Positions 44,916-59,400 of a stretch of 64,000 nucleotides of DNA are shown here, one piece after another. Position numbers and translations under genes: made by a program. Every line of letters begins with the position of its first letter. Position 1 is the first letter of the stretch. This DNA comes from Myoxocephalus aenaeus (Eukaryota; Chordata; Actinopteri; Perciformes; Cottidae), in NCBI GenBank assembly GCA_038501785.1, contig JBAMJR010000047.1:5357501-5421500 (forward strand), given 5' to 3'. The notes beneath the pieces are model-generated. The model was not told where the DNA came from, did not search any database, and worked only from the letters and a program-made list of their open reading frames with translations.

Positions 44916-47900
44916 TGCTAGTATACATCATCCAAGCAGCAAATATGATTCCTCCAATCATGATGGCGAAGCTATGCGCTTATGAATACAGGGATGATAG
45001 AAACCTGGAAGGACTCTCCTGTGTTTGATTTACTTCCCTCTGCATCAAGTCTCTCCGGTGCGTCGCGTCCCTCTGAGTCAATTGCGCTATTTCCTAAAAT
45101 TCGTTTGATTTCATGGCGCGACGGGCAAATGCAATACTCGAGGCAAAACATTTTCATTTTCCGACGCGTGTGTGTCCTCCTTTACGGTTTACCAACACTG
45201 ATATCAGACTTTGTTGTTTGCACAGCTTGAGTGATGTGGCACCAAAGTGACCTACAAAACAGCCGTGGTGGGGCCATAAATCACATTGGGTCTGGAATTA
45301 ATCACTGTGCAGAGGACATCTTCTGCCACCGCTGTCCCTCTCACAATCACTCGCTGCAAAAGCGCTCCCTCCCTCCCATCCTTCCTTCCTTCTTTTCCTC
45401 CATCGCTCCATCAGCCACCAAAGCGACCACCGATTGGTCTCGAGAGGAAGAGAGAGAGAGATGTCCTTTCCGCCACTCATTTAAAATGCAGGTTAAAGTT
45501 TATAGAGTTAGTCTGCGTGCCAGACATCTGAAACGCTTTTTCAGCCGAAGACAATGAAGACTTTGTTTTTTAGATTAACCTCAAGACCATCTTCGCCCCC
45601 CACCAACCCCCGCTATTATGATAACTGTCAGTTGTATTTCGGGACCACAGGGACCAGGCTGGGAGCAAGGGGGAAGGGGTGGGCTTGATTTATTAGACGG
45701 CGGGCGCAGCGGGGGGGATCCAATCAAACATTACAATGGATGCCAACGCCCGAGTTGGCGTGAGGCTGACGGCACTCCCGCTTCAAGGGGCGAGCAGGCG
45801 CAGCGGGCATTGTCTGCGTCGTAAGGCTGCGAGGCCCGTCGTTGGGAAAACAACAACGCTTGAAAAGCATTTATTCTAGCGGACAAACAAACTGTTGCCG
45901 AGCCACGGCCGCTCGGCATCACCTCTGCGAACAATGACGACGACGACGACGACGACGTGGCCTTCACGTGTGGATGCGCTCGCGCGGAGTCGTCTTCATT
46001 GTTTCCATCCGTCCTTAAAACTGCAATCATTTGGTTCAACGGTTTGGATGTGTAAAATTCAAGACCCCTACTTGGTCCCGGTCATGCAAATATAGAAATA
46101 CATTTTTCAGCAGGTTTAAGGAGGAGTACTGGAGAGGTTGCGTTTTTTTTCTTTTTCTTTCACATGGCTAATGGGAAGGCTTTTAATTCCCCGCAGGCAC
46201 GACACCTCACCAAATTGAAAGCGGGAAGACATTTGATCCACAGGTTATTTAACAGCTGACTTATTTAATTATCGGTGCGCTATTACACGCCAACACTAGA
46301 GCGCCATTGCCTTTTGACTACATCTGTTTTTCTTTTTTCTGCTCATTATCCTCAGTCACTTCACTGATGCCAGTGACATTGAACCCCTACTTCCACGCAA
46401 CTCAAATTGCCTTCTAACGAGAAGCAGAAAGATGGTTTGGAGAGGAATGGCGCAGGTGTTTTTTTTACGCTCTGTCGTCACTTTAACAAGGGAACTGAGA
46501 ATTAGCTTTTCCAACTATTCTCAGTATGTGGTTGGTTTCTTTCAATGGAGTCTGCTCACCATCCATCATCTGCCAAGAAAGCTCACCCCCAAGGCACCAA
46601 ACCTCTTTACTTTGCTTTTGAAATCAAGTTATTTTATGTGACAGGGTTGCCCAACCTTCGTCATTTCTGGGTCAGGAAATTCAGATTTTGGGTCTGTTTT
46701 TTTTTTTCTTCTTCTCCACTCCCTTACAGTGTAGTTTGCCCCCCAGATGGCCTGATGGATTACAATCTCACACAACAGGAAAGAGGGCAGGTTTGGGGTC
46801 TAAAAGCCGTCTCTACATGTCAGGCCAAATTTGCCTCCGCGGCTGCGGGGGATGAGAGGTATCTCTCACCTTTTGCCCCGGTGGGTTGAGGCGGATTTGA
46901 TAGCTGATGATTACAGCTGACAGCTGTCCAACGTTTTTAAAGAGTTCAGTAAAAGGGCCTCGATGTGTGAACAATGTCCAATTTCTCCTCAACCTGCTGG
47001 TTTTTGGAATCATACACATATATTACCACTTCATATACCGTGCTTTGGCGAGGCGGGCCTGCCAGGGAGAAAAAGAGGGACGACGAGTGCAGGTCAGGAA
47101 CGCATTTCCCAATTTCCCCAAAAGATTATGAGAGCATTCTGGAAACTGAACATTCTCAGAATACACTCATTCAAGAGGAGCGGTTTAGTGGCAACTCAAA
47201 CGCAGGCCAACAAGGTACCGTCACCTTGTCTTCATGTTTTCTGACCTCCCACACAGTGTGGCGTGATTCAACCCTCCCACACACCCGTACCCTACTTGAC
47301 TGCAATAAACAACGCGCATCGCGGCGGTAAACGAGCGTCTACGTGTGTTACCAAACAAACTGGAGCTTGATGACTATTTTAGATTGCATTGCACCCTCCT
47401 TGCCAGATGGGTTCACATTCTTTTCTTTTTCTCAGGAGTGGGTAAGTTGCTGCTGCGAGTGGTATGTGTTTTGTTTTACTAATTATAGGATTTTGTTTAT
47501 CACCCCCTTGTGGATTTTAACACATTTTGGTCTCTTTTTTTTTTCTCTCACTTTTGTCAACTGAATACAAGTTATTCTTGTAAGCTACTATGACAATCCA
47601 CCATACACAAGTCCTTTTGTACACGTATCCTTTTATAAATCTCTCACACTTTGCCTTTTATGTCTCTCCTTTCATCAAACCATCCTTTATAGTTATATAT
47701 ATATTTTACTCTGATATACACACTTTATATTGCTTCTAAGACCTTGTGTTTTTTGGAAATATACAATTCATAATTTCCTTGACATAAGATGTCAATAATG
47801 TGTGCCAAATTTGTTTACATCCTTTCAGAAGTCCTTTCATCTGAAAAAACGTTAAATGTTTTCCTGTGTTCTATTGTATTTTGTTAATAAATGCAAGTGC

Positions 47901-48768
47901 TCTCTCAAGGAAGTGCTGACACTCCTTTGTGTTGGGCTTTCTTCTCTTTAAACTCACTTTATTCCAACGACAACATGTATTTCTCAAGGGAGTAGTTGGG
48001 ATGTTCTTGTGTTTCCTTTTTTCTTTCTTTACATTGACATTATTTAAAACAAAACAAAAAAACAATTTGTGAAAACTCACCTTGGGGCACAAATTGCATC
48101 ATATTGACCACATCTCACTGATTTGCCTCCGCGCGATCAATCCCAACCTCAAAAAGACACTTTCCCTGTTGTCACTGCATTTAATGGGAAACCGCTAATC
48201 AAGATCTATGAGGGGAATCCTCACCAGGACAACAGGATCTGCCCTCTCATCGTGTGGAGAGTAGCAAAGGGCTGTTAGAGAATCAATACTTTTTCAATTA
48301 GGTGACATTTGCTCCCAGGAGGGGATAGCATGTGCTGCATCATGTGTTTTTTTTTTTAAGTTGACTTCTTTTATAATCTCTCAGTTTTCAAATGACATTT
48401 CAATCAGGAATCAGGAGCAAGGGCATTCAAATAAAAGTAATGCGTGAGCGTTTCTGGGGTTATTATCCTCAGTTGAAAAAAATAAATCAAAGGAGTGACT
48501 CAGAGACCGCAAAGGTCAATATGTAAAAGTCAGAGTGCCGTGATGAAATTGAGTCACGCGGAACTCTTTGAGACGACGAGTACAACAACCTGCCAGCAAG
48601 GTCCGCTCCAAAAAGGGGGCCGGTTCCAAATTGCTAGCAGCTAGCTCCTCGCGCGCGGAGTCAATTACGCTATTGGGTTATCCGGCACGGCGGTCTCAGA
48701 CGGGCAATAGAAATTAGGTGCTGCACTTAACACCAGGGTGGGCCGGGGCGATTGGCAAATGATTGCGG
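44916..48768. other. Non-coding stretch, no gene seen
   Basis: The segment contains a (GAC)n tract (45936-45957) and a CpG-richer piece around 45690-45990. AT-rich DNA runs from 47560 to 48060. Overlapping frames at 45231-45557 and 46545-47330 lie in several phases without any recognisable motif. No exon is called. Confidence 0.5.
45936..45957. repeat. (GAC)7 microsatellite
   Basis: Seven GAC units inside a CpG-rich segment. Confidence 0.95.
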
Positions 48769-48794
48769 CATTAGCTAGCGTGACCAGATTTGAG

Positions 48795-48896
<102 letters not shown>

Positions 48897-49029
48897 GGCA
48901 GCAGCAGTGTGTAGCATGCCTTGAACTTACGTTGACGTCGGTCGACCAATGACAGTTCTCTCTACAGTCAGAGCTTGCGCAAGAAGGTGGAACGTGAGGG
49001 AGATACCATTTCCAAAACTTGTAAGGGGG

Positions 49030-49670
49030 TAGGGCTGTCAAAATTGCTAAAAAATGACATTTGAATATTCCTTTTAAAAAAAACACATATATTCGAATAT
49101 ATGTGTAAATACAAAATTCTTCAGTTTAGGTGTTCACTTCACCACCACCCCAAAATACGTATCCAGACGGGGCTGTTTCGCTGAAGTTCCACATTTTATG
49201 CCATATTCTCTTGGGTGCACATTCTGGAGATGTGGCCTCACGTTGCTTGTCGTTGAATGGTAAGCTAACTCTAGCTTACATAGTGTAGCGACCCTGGGTC
49301 AGGAAAGCTACGAGACGTTAGCTGGCTTACAGGGTGTTTATTAAGGGAACAGAGAACAGTACTGTGGGCCGCAGCCTACGCCAAAACAACAGCAAAACCC
49401 CGTGAAAGCCTCAACCAGCTTCACGTCTGCTCCGGGTCAGAGACTCTGCCCCGAACGGCTCGTCACACACACACACACACACACAAAAAGAGGACACTTC
49501 ATCGCGGCCGCGGCGGGGGTTGCCAGATTCACGATAATTATCCTCCGAAATACTTTTTTTTTTATTTTTTATTTTTTTTACATTCGAATATAAATTTTCA
49601 CATTCGAAATTCAGTTTTTAACAACTATTCGAATATATATTTGAATTTCGATTATTCGTTGACAGCCCTA
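49030..49670. mobile_element. Nested hAT-like element with 8-bp target duplication
   Basis: Perfect 12-bp inverted termini TAGGGCTGTCAA (49030-49041) and TTGACAGCCCTA (49659-49670) are flanked by identical 8-bp words TAAGGGGG (49022-49029 and 49671-49678). Subterminal regions on both sides are rich in ATTCGAATAT-type palindromic words. The interior has a small inverted repeat (GTAAGCTA...TAGCTTAC, about 49260-49279) and an (AC)n tract. No transposase remains. Because it interrupts the element at 48776-49798 it is the younger insertion. Confidence 0.9.
49464..49485. repeat. (CA)n microsatellite inside nested element
   Basis: A perfect 22-bp CA tract. Confidence 0.95.
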
Positions 49671-49826
49671 TAAGGGGGTAATAACTATTTTCCCGGACGT
49701 AGCAAAATCCCGGACGTTTTTGGAATCCCTGCCGGACGCTTTTTTTAGGTCTCGAAAAGAGGACATGTCCGGGAAAAAGAGGACGTCTGGTCACCCTACA
49801 TTAGCTTCCCCCGCCACCTTTTGTGT

Positions 49827-49829
<3 letters not shown>

Positions 49830-49868
<39 letters not shown>
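49830..49868. repeat. (TG)n microsatellite
   Basis: A perfect 39-bp TG tract shortly outside the transposon boundary. Confidence 0.95.
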
Positions 49869-49869
<1 letters not shown>

Positions 49870-52800
49870 TCATAAAAAACGCACACAAATGCAATCCAAT
49901 GAATCAGACTCCGCTCTTTGCCGATAAATGAACTGTGCAAGGTGTCTATTAATGTCAGCCCATAACACACACGTCTGTGAGTCCCCTGTATGGTCTCACT
50001 ACATAGGGCCTCTGTAACATTACATGGGTGGTGCATTATTTATGAAGGAGTTTTTTTTTTCCTCCACATAAATCACATATTTTACCCCACAAAAACTATC
50101 ACTGCTGATGCTTTTTATACAGCAGTCTATGCTAGTAAAGTGCCCCTTTTTTATTTTCAAAACTGATACGGAGTGAAAAAAAAAAACACCGTTAAATCAG
50201 AGAGGGGAAGCTTCCCGCGGAGCGCGCGGCTGTGTTTGATATCTGAACGTCTTCAATGCAACAGTGATTGCGCTCATCTCTTGCCTGCGAGACTTCAGTT
50301 GAGTAATTCACAGTCAACCGGATGTCTGCCAGTATGCTGATTTATTTTTAGTTTGTTCATTTCATCAGGGGTGTAAACAAAGCAACACTGCCCGTCCGCC
50401 GCGCCCGAGGACGTTTGACAATTTGTAAAAGCCACATCCATCTTCAAGACAAAATATTGAACCTGGAGATGTTGGGGGAATTCAGCAAGCGCATTCGTTT
50501 GCTGTCAAGCAATGCCACTGTGGACGGGAGAGGTTCATTGTTTGCTTGCCAGTGATCAATTTTGGATGAGAGCGAAGAGATCTTTTCTTTTTTTCAGATG
50601 GAGACAGAAATTAATCTCCGCAGCGCTGTGTGTTGAGGGGGGGTGTTTATGCATGTATGGTTTTGAAGTCAAGTATATAACCTTTAGCGCTCACTCTTTT
50701 CTATGCTGATTGCAGTGCGCTGCAAAATGGGAACATTTGAGTGATGTAGTTAGATAACAGGCCTCTTATTCTCTCTTTTTTTTTTAAAAGATATGTTAAA
50801 CCATTTCTGCTTTTTCTGAAGGGCATGCGGCAGAGTGATACGGATACAAAAAAAGAAAAAGAGAGTCCGTCCCAGTATTCAAATTGAAAATGAATACAGT
50901 GCATGTGTCCTCAGATGTCCCTTTGACTTTGTGACTCTCCAAAAAGAGCTCCCATTTACAACTTGCATATTTTAATTGATTCTACATCTTTATTAATAAA
51001 AGGTTGGGCTTCTTTGTGTTAAGGTCAGTCACTTATGGATCATGGCGGACGAGACTCGTACTCTCTCTTTCCGCCCCCTTTTTTCCAGGATTTTATGAGA
51101 TCGCGACCTTACTAGATTAGCGCCGAGGCTTTTAGCGTCATACATGTTCTAATTGAGTCCATGAATCCATCTGCATAAACGTCACGGGCTCGACGCCACA
51201 GAGTCGAGCGCCGGCCCTAATGCATTTTTCTTTTGACAGGACTAAAAGCAGAGGGCGCAGCGACCTCCGCCCCGGCAGAGAGGTAATTTCATCGGGCGGC
51301 GAGTGGACTCCTTTCTCCACCTATCCTGGTAATTTCACCGCAGTTAGTGGCATCACTCGAGGCAAAATCAGCGCGGAGCAGACTAGACCAACGGAGTGAC
51401 GGTTTAATCATAAAGTGGAGTGGTAATTATTGTGCCCAAAAAATAAGCTTGGGCTTACTATTGTTTTTTCCTCAAATGCTGTACGAGTTTAGATTTGGAA
51501 AGGTTGGTTTCTGCAACATGTGACATCCTGAGGTTTGAAATGAAACAAGACATGTTCAAGTCCTCTCCATTGTGCTGTCAGAGCCAGACATCCCCACTAA
51601 ACCTCACTCTTGTGTTGACTCAGTCATTTGTAATGTGAAAAATTACAACTGACAATAGGAGTAAAAACTTATCAAGCCCTGCATCTGAGGTATTTGTCAA
51701 AAACTAAGTTAAAGTTTACAGCAGTACGATTGTAAAAATGTGATTTTCACAAATGCCCAGCTTTTGTTTTGAGATGAGAGCGCTTGACCTGATTGGCTAT
51801 GATCACATCTGAACCTTCCGGCTACATTCGTCGTCGTCCCCCCCCCCGGTCACGAAGCGACGAGAAAGTCCGTTGGTCACACTCAAATGCTTCTCTCGCC
51901 ACAGTTTGTGCCTGGTCTGCCTCGGCGTGCACCGCAGAGAGCATCGGATGACAACTGTGAAATGCGTAATATTTGCAAAGTAGAATTGATTACATCCCGA
52001 GCATTGTGCTCTTGTTTAGCAGTCGTATTTAATATTGACTCACACACTCGCCAGGAATCATTTATTCTTCTTCGAGAGCGAGAGAGTTGGTGTTAATTTC
52101 CAACCGACGTACATAGCTCCTAATGAAACTTCTCCAAAGCATGAGTATTGATGTTTCATTTTATCGCAGTTCATAGCTGTCAAACGGAGGAGAGAGGAGA
52201 GCCCCCTCCTCACCAATCTAAACTAAAGTGGTCGTTCACATTTCAGAACACAGCGGCGCGGCGGTTTTATGAAGCGTGACACTGCACGTAAACAACCAAT
52301 GGAGGTTTTCACGTCTTATATTCACCACTCATGTGGGACGGTGTGTTTTTGGTCAATCTAGATGTAATCAAGATACCGTTCATTTAAATGCATCACTTTT
52401 AATATCTGCTTGTGTGGTGAAGGATTTCAATCTCAAAGTTGACTGAATGTCTTTCCTGGTGCAGTGACTTGCAAGTTGTGAAATCATCTGTCCAGGGACG
52501 ATTGGTCAAATGAAAGATGAAATTGATCTGCTCTATTCAATGGACTAAAAGGAAAAAACTATTCATGACATTTCAGATTCGATAAGGACACACTTTAGCG
52601 TCAAGGTTATAATGGCCGGTTGGTTTTGGAAGGAACCATCGCTATGCTGCCAAGCAACTCTCGAGCACGGCCACATGCACGACTCCCTGTGATTGATATT
52701 CCCGCGGAGATTTCCAAAGCAGCTGATCCGGAAACATACATGGGCAGGTTAATGGCATGACCCCACCGTGACCTCGTCCTCTGGGGGTGTTTATGCCTAC

Positions 52801-53192
52801 CATCAGCAGGGAAAAGGCTGACTCAGCTTGTGTGTGCATCTGCATTTGATGTTTTTTTTGTGTGCATTTTATTTTTTTGTGCATCTCCTTTACAGGTGTA
52901 AGCACGCACTGTACTAGGGGCCACTGGACACTGCATTCAGCAAAGCAGAAATAATGTGTTTTAGAGGCACACTGTTGCTTGCTGGTGCATGTTTGAATGC
53001 CAATTTGTTTTCTTGCTTTAGTTGGTCTGACTCTCAGTGGTTCAAGAGTTTATGTCGTTTGATTCTAAAAGCAAGATTGTAGACGTGAAGATAACAGCTG
53101 TCCATGATGTTTAATGTCCATAATCATGTATTCAACTAAATGGAAAATAAATAAAGGCTTATGCAGAACGTCGCCTCAACTGGTGAGGGGTC

Positions 53193-53194
<2 letters not shown>
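49869..53194. other. Non-coding stretch, CpG-richer patches, no gene seen
   Basis: CpG-richer pieces lie at about 50210-50240, 50390-50420 and 51180-51310. TTAATTGATTC-like AT words occur near 50970. Frames at 50512-50709 and 51887-52096 have no motif. No exon or RNA gene is recognised. Confidence 0.5.

Positions 53195-53252
<58 letters not shown>
53195..53252. repeat. (GT)29 microsatellite
   Basis: A perfect 58-bp GT tract; the poly-Cys/Val and poly-Thr/His frames across it are artefacts. Confidence 0.97.
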
Positions 53253-53255
<3 letters not shown>

Positions 53256-56200
53256 TAATGCCAGAGAGCTTTGGCAGAAGGCCCGATGCGTCATTCCCAC
53301 TCCTCCTCGTGGACAGGGGAGCGTGTAACATGTGCATGCCGTCTCGGTCACTAGAGGCCGAAGCAGCACTGAGTATTGCATCATGCCGTCGGCATCGAGG
53401 CTCGAGTTCAAATGTCCGTTTTCATTTCAGCCGTCGACTGTCACGGAAAAAAGGTCCGGACAATGAACCGCATTGATTTCCCAAAGTCTTTAGAAAGTGT
53501 CCATTTTGATCACTTCAGACTACCATACCCTTTTTCTTTGAACGTCCACTTTATTCGCCTCTGCATCGAGTACATCATCCCTTCCTCCATCTCCGCAAAT
53601 GTCAGTTTCCTTTTCTTTTCTTTTTTTCTCACATGGATTGACACATTTGCCAACCAGAAGTAGGCGGGACACTGCAGCATGACGGGACGCGACACAAAGA
53701 GCAGATCATGGGGAAAAGACAGCGCTCCAACGCGTCCACTTTTAGAGCGACAGAATGCCTTAGTGCACTTTAACTCTTTAAAATCGCTTACTTTGGGCCA
53801 TTTAGCGGCCCAGCAAGCTGAGGTTTATCCCACCAATTCATGCAGTTGCAGTACCCCTGCAATCTTTTTTTTTTTTTTTTTTAAAGGGACACTCTCAGCT
53901 AAATCACATTGGGAAGAAGGCAGCTGCTCTGCTCCAAATGTCTCCTTACTGATTGAAAACACAAGCCTTCGACATTACTGATTGACCTGTTGTATTGGCT
54001 TAAAAAAATAGAGAAAGGACAATGCATCTTTATAACCTGTATGTTGTGTGAAACAGCGGGAACAACTACTAATAGAGATTGTTCTGTCAGCAATACACTC
54101 TTACACACACACACACACACACACACTGAAAGCTGCTGTCTGTGCTGTTGGTCACTGAGCAGCTCCAGTGGAGTAATTGAGGATTGAGAGCTTTGCCCAA
54201 GGGCATCTCAATTGGAGTTGTTGATGGAAGGCAGCGTTAGTCGGTTCCCCTGATATCCCCCTACTACTGTGGGGATTCATCGACTCCATCACAATGTTAC
54301 AAGTGTATAGTGATGTAGTTTGTGAGTAACATTGACCTGAATCTCACTCATTAACGTTAAAGTCATTATTTTGTAATTCGGTCCTGCAAGCCTGCTATAG
54401 TCACACAGCAGAGCTCCCGTGGTTGAACCAGTGGTGCATTGACTTTTTCCGTCTTTTACAATATGCTATTTCTTTCTTTTCATTCATCAAGAATATGCTC
54501 CAAATGTTGCTGAATTGGATTAAATCAAACTGAATTGTCCCTAAAGTGCCACGATCAGGTCGAAATAAAAATGCCACCCGTGGGGCTGCCGAGGATATTG
54601 AGCCTCACCAAGACAGACCACCGCAGGCCGAGAATTGTTGCTGTCCCCACACCTCCAGAAGCCAATCAACCCATTCAAAGCGTTCAATGACTCTCCCTTT
54701 GCGGGCGTGTAACTCTCAATGTACTGTATGATGTTCAATGAATCATCGTACAATGGTTTCGTGTGTTTTTTTTTGTTTCCTGTAAATGTCAAATAAAATG
54801 AGGGATTAGTGTGCCTTAGTCAACCAAACATTTTGGTATAGATTAAGATAAGATTATGGTTTTGTTTGAAAAAAAAAAAAAAACTATAGAAGTAACGTAA
54901 AGCTACAAGGAACCTTCACTTTGCGTTGATTTTGGCGGTCCCTGTGGACAGATGTGGTAGTGTTCCTGAGCACCAGAATCCCCTTTAGAAGACTTCTTGT
55001 TTTACTGCAGCAGAGTTCGACAGTCTTCTCTGTGTAGTCCTGGTTCTGGTTCCCCAGTGCCTCTATTCCCTCAACAGTACGGCATGGACCTTCTGCATTG
55101 TGGTGTTGGCTTCCAGTTGAGGGCCGGAGGTGGTGATGCGGCTGCCGGCCTCACAGTGCCACGCAGATACATAATTCATGAGACTTAATTTATACATAAA
55201 TACATTGCAGCATCAAGAAAAGGTGAAAAGAAGAAATGCAAATGTGTTAAATAAAAGAAACAAGTGTACGGTACATTGAACCAGACAGCAGTACAGCAGA
55301 GGCATGTTGACATGGCCGAGACACTAAGAGCTCCAGTAGCCAACATATTCAGTACACAGAGTCCAAACACATACGAGCACTTTGTCTAAACCTCCACGCC
55401 GACACTCATACATCCTGTCTCTAGCTTCTTCATTTTTTTCTTCCACAGACGACCACTCTGGTTTGCTGCAGCAGAAACCCAGAGCAGGCTGTCAGGTATT
55501 ACGAGCTCTTCATTAGACACAGCACTTTTCACAGCCATGCCCAGTGCCATGTAATAGAATTTAGAGTGGTAGTTGAATTACACCTCCTCCCTCCAAGAGG
55601 CTGACCGGGTGGGGGAGAGATAATGCGACCATTGCAGTCACTGTGGGCTGCCGTACATTTATTTCAGGCTTTTTGAATTGGTGGAGGGGGAGGCGCTGAT
55701 ATTTGGTTGGGAATCTTAAGTTGGAAAACTCATTGAGATTGTCATACGCCATTAGCGAATGGCAAGGTGAGTGGACGGAAACCATTGTTGACAGGTTGCG
55801 CAGAGGCTGACATTGATTGACTTTGAATACTGTTTTGTATTTCATGTTCACGGCCAAAAGCCAAGAGCTATTTTTAGCTTGTATACCCAATAGGTTACGA
55901 GCTTGGAGTTGGGAAATATGTATTGGCGGTGGTGCTGCTCAAGGGGAAAAAATAGTCTCACTGGTTCAGTTAAACCTATAACCTGTATTGGCACAATCCC
56001 ATTTTGGCGTTAAATTTACCGCTTGAGTTTGGTAGAGGGAAATTATCAATTTTCTTGGATTGGTTCCACCAAAACTCAATCTTTTTCTCAAAAAAGTCAT
56101 ACACTGGTGTACGTTTCTTTTTCCAGGGTGAGTAAGGCATGCAGGCTAGGAAACAAGTCATGCATGGCAAAATAGCAGTGCTATTATGTGGCTCAAAAGC

Positions 56201-56430
56201 CTGATCTTTATAACACTTGCGGATGCCACCTGCAGAGGGGACAACCAAGTGAAGTGTTGAGGCATCACACTCTTGGACTATAATGTTTTATTCATGTGCA
56301 ATAGATTCTATATGAGGTCAAAGGTCTACGTCCTTCATAACAACCTGAATACATTCAACTTCCATCATATAATTGAAATATGGGAATGGCAGACTGTAAC
56401 CAGTGCTTTGAAACCTTTAGTTTATTAAGA
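53253..56430. other. Non-coding stretch with simple repeats, no gene seen
   Basis: The segment includes a T run (about 53866-53882), an (AC)n tract (54103-54126) and an A run (about 54870-54883). Frames at 53376-53663, 54541-54792 and 55561-55890 were read and show no domain. Confidence 0.5.
54103..54126. repeat. (AC)12 microsatellite
   Basis: A perfect 24-bp AC tract. Confidence 0.95.
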
Positions 56431-56450
56431 TTTTTATTTTAAAATAAAAA
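56431..56450. repeat. 20-bp A/T palindrome
   Basis: TTTTTATTTT joined to its exact reverse complement AAAATAAAAA. Low-complexity, so chance is plausible. Confidence 0.9.
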
Positions 56451-59400
56451 CAATTATATTCATATTTTTTAACTTTACCCTAAAATAGATTTAAAGAGGG
56501 GAGACATTTGTCAGATTATATAATTCTAAATGCAGCTACTAGCAGCAAGCACCTGAACTCACTTGAAAGCACAACTATTAATTGTTGAGGCCAATTGATG
56601 GGCTTCAGATTGAGAACTGTATGTATGTGTGTGTGTGTGGGGGGGGTATTATGAGCCGGCGTTCTGCATATTAGGCAGCCGCTCTGTGCCAATCTCAAGT
56701 TAACATGACTTTCATTATATGCCCCTTCCTCTGAAGGTGGGACATCCCTGCCCGATGAAGATTTATGTCCACGTGTCTCTCGGAAATGTAGCAATCTAAT
56801 AGATATTTATGGTTGGGCTCTTTTTAATCTAAGAGGAGTCGAAACATCTGCGGCAAATTTTGGTTGAATACAACTTTCAATTTGTCATATGCATGAGCAC
56901 AAGCAGGAGGAGGATTTGTAGCAGGGAGAGTACGGATGTACATCTATTGTAAGTGCTCACGTAGAACTTTCCAGTAGTTGGCAAAACGATGCTGATTGCA
57001 ATTCATTACTGCTGACAAATTGGATTCATTTATGAAGAGTTGCACAGAAGTTTGAAGAAGTATTTCTGATCTTGAGGACAATGATGCCTTCTTTGCTATA
57101 GTTATCCATTGATAGACATACAAAATGCTCAAAGTACAGACATTGTTAAAAGCAAGAAAAGGTTTTTATGAAAGGTTGAGGACAATTCTCACAAAAGAAG
57201 GTGCTTTAGAATAAGCCTGCCCCATGCTTTCATTTTATATGAATGATAGAAAAAAAAACTGTATAAAAGTTCTACTGTGTACACATGCCCCCAGTCTTTA
57301 TGGGAAGCGGCTGTTGCCGTTATAATATACAAGAAGTCACATACGGTGTATCCGAACTCTCAAAGAAAGAAAGGTCTATCAGGCCCATTATTAAAATACA
57401 GATTGCTCCTTCCCATAATAGGAATCTCGCACATCTTTCACTAGTGAAGCATATAAATGTGTATTAGGCTTGGCACCAGGTCGAGAAGAATTAGTTTCAT
57501 TTGCATTATTCATCGACCTAGCAGGCAGACACATCTATCAAGGCTTGGGTGACTTGCTGTTCCAGAATTTTAAATATTACCTGTTAAGATATACACAGGG
57601 TATTTACTGAGGCAATTTGTTCTGAGAGCATTCTGTGGAGTGGTCACAACAATATATATATATAAACACCTGGGGCTGCAGACAACAACCTGATGGGCTA
57701 ATAATTGGTTGATTTCTGAAGAGTTCGAGAAGTTTCTTCGGGGAGAGAACAAAAAAACAAAAAAGAGCTGAGTCCATTAAAAGAAAGCGCACCGTGCTCT
57801 GCTAGGACAAACATAAACGGCGCTCGTGAGACTGGCAGTCGGCCAATGAATGGACCGGTATGCTGTATCAAACGCAGCATAGATGGCTAATCAATGCGCC
57901 GCAGTTCACTTTCCGATAAGCCCATCAGTTCAGGTTGATTACCGTCATCAGCACTAATTAAGCAGACGAGAGTCCCTCCATCCGTATGCGGTTGGGTTGA
58001 GTGTCAACAGACACACTGTGGATGAAGCCACCGCGGGAACATAGACATGCATACAGAGCATTTACTGTTTACTCAATCGGAATCTTTACTCCCGCTGTTA
58101 TTTCACCCGCTTGAGTTTGAGATGCCGAGAGAGAGAGAGAGAGAGACCTACTCGACACACTATTTCTGCTTGACAGGGTACAAAAAAGTATTTACATCTG
58201 CCGATGGAACAAACAAAAAGGTACATATGCAGGTATGGTTCTATGAAATATGAAAAAATTGCCCATCGAATGGAACATTGCCTCGTGTTCAAAAACATGT
58301 TTTTAATGGGTGTGCAGACTGCCCGTCATGGTAACTTGTGTGTGTGCATCATATATAAAATACGTCCTGCTTCTTCCCCAAAGATAGTTTGCTGCTCCTA
58401 CATTTTTAGCTGATGTAATGGCATGGAGCAGTCATGTCAGTATAATAGGGTGGAATGCCTATTATCCATAAAGTTTTTCACAAGTTTCATACGTGAACCA
58501 TAATAGAATATATAAATGCATCCACAAGAACTTTCAATTTTTTTCTATCAGACATTTAAATTGTCAATTTTACATCCATTTCCGACACACCAACTTCCTC
58601 CTGCCACTCATTCTGTATAACACTACGGTTAATCTGCCCGCTACTAACGATGCAGACGGGGTTTACGCTGGAGTTGGGCGTGAGAACGGTTTGCCATTTC
58701 CTCCTGGCAAGCAGGGAGACTGCAATCACCTAAGTACCCCCCTGCCCTGCGCCAATGGGATTGTTCTTTGTAGGTGTGAAGTACAAGGCACTGTCACAAA
58801 TTTGTCCTTTTTATTACATTTTTCCCCAGAAAAACTATTGCAGTGATACTGGGAACAATCAATTAATAGTACCATAAAGTGGTAGTACAGATAACTGATT
58901 TAGCGATATAGTAGTCAGCCATTTTCTGTCCTTTCCAAACGCATTGGAGCTGCCAACATGCATGCTCTCCGGCCAGCTCGGGCGCCGGCAGAGCTGAAAA
59001 GCCTGAGCTGCACTCTGACAACGCTCACATGAATACATATGAAGTGATAGACACTGTATGGCAGACGCTGCTGAAGAATACTTCTCCAAATCAAAGAGCA
59101 GCAGAATTTTTCGACGGGTGGTTAAACATGTCCTGTAGACTTTCCCCTGTATATAACAATGGCGACTGGGAGACTCTGGCTAATGCAGTGAAGTGGCAGC
59201 AGCATTTATGTGCTGTGAAGTATATCTGTCAGCTGGAACTGGTGAAGAGGTGGCAGCTATACCAACTAGTCCCCCTCCCCGTCTTGCTTTTTAAATGAGA
59301 TACAAGCCACGTTCCCCGAGATGAAAAAAAGTTCCACTGTCTCATCGACAACCTATCATTTTGTGACGGCCCGATGAAGTTGAGGACGGTGGCATCAACT

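Noticed and set aside
49280..49440. Solo LTR inside the nested element starting TGTAGCGACCC
   Set aside because: No matching CA end, no target duplication and no retroelement primer site could be found.
53114..53476. Frames with Cys-Val and Thr-His runs at the GT tract
   Set aside because: They read through a microsatellite; the flanking residues show no motif.
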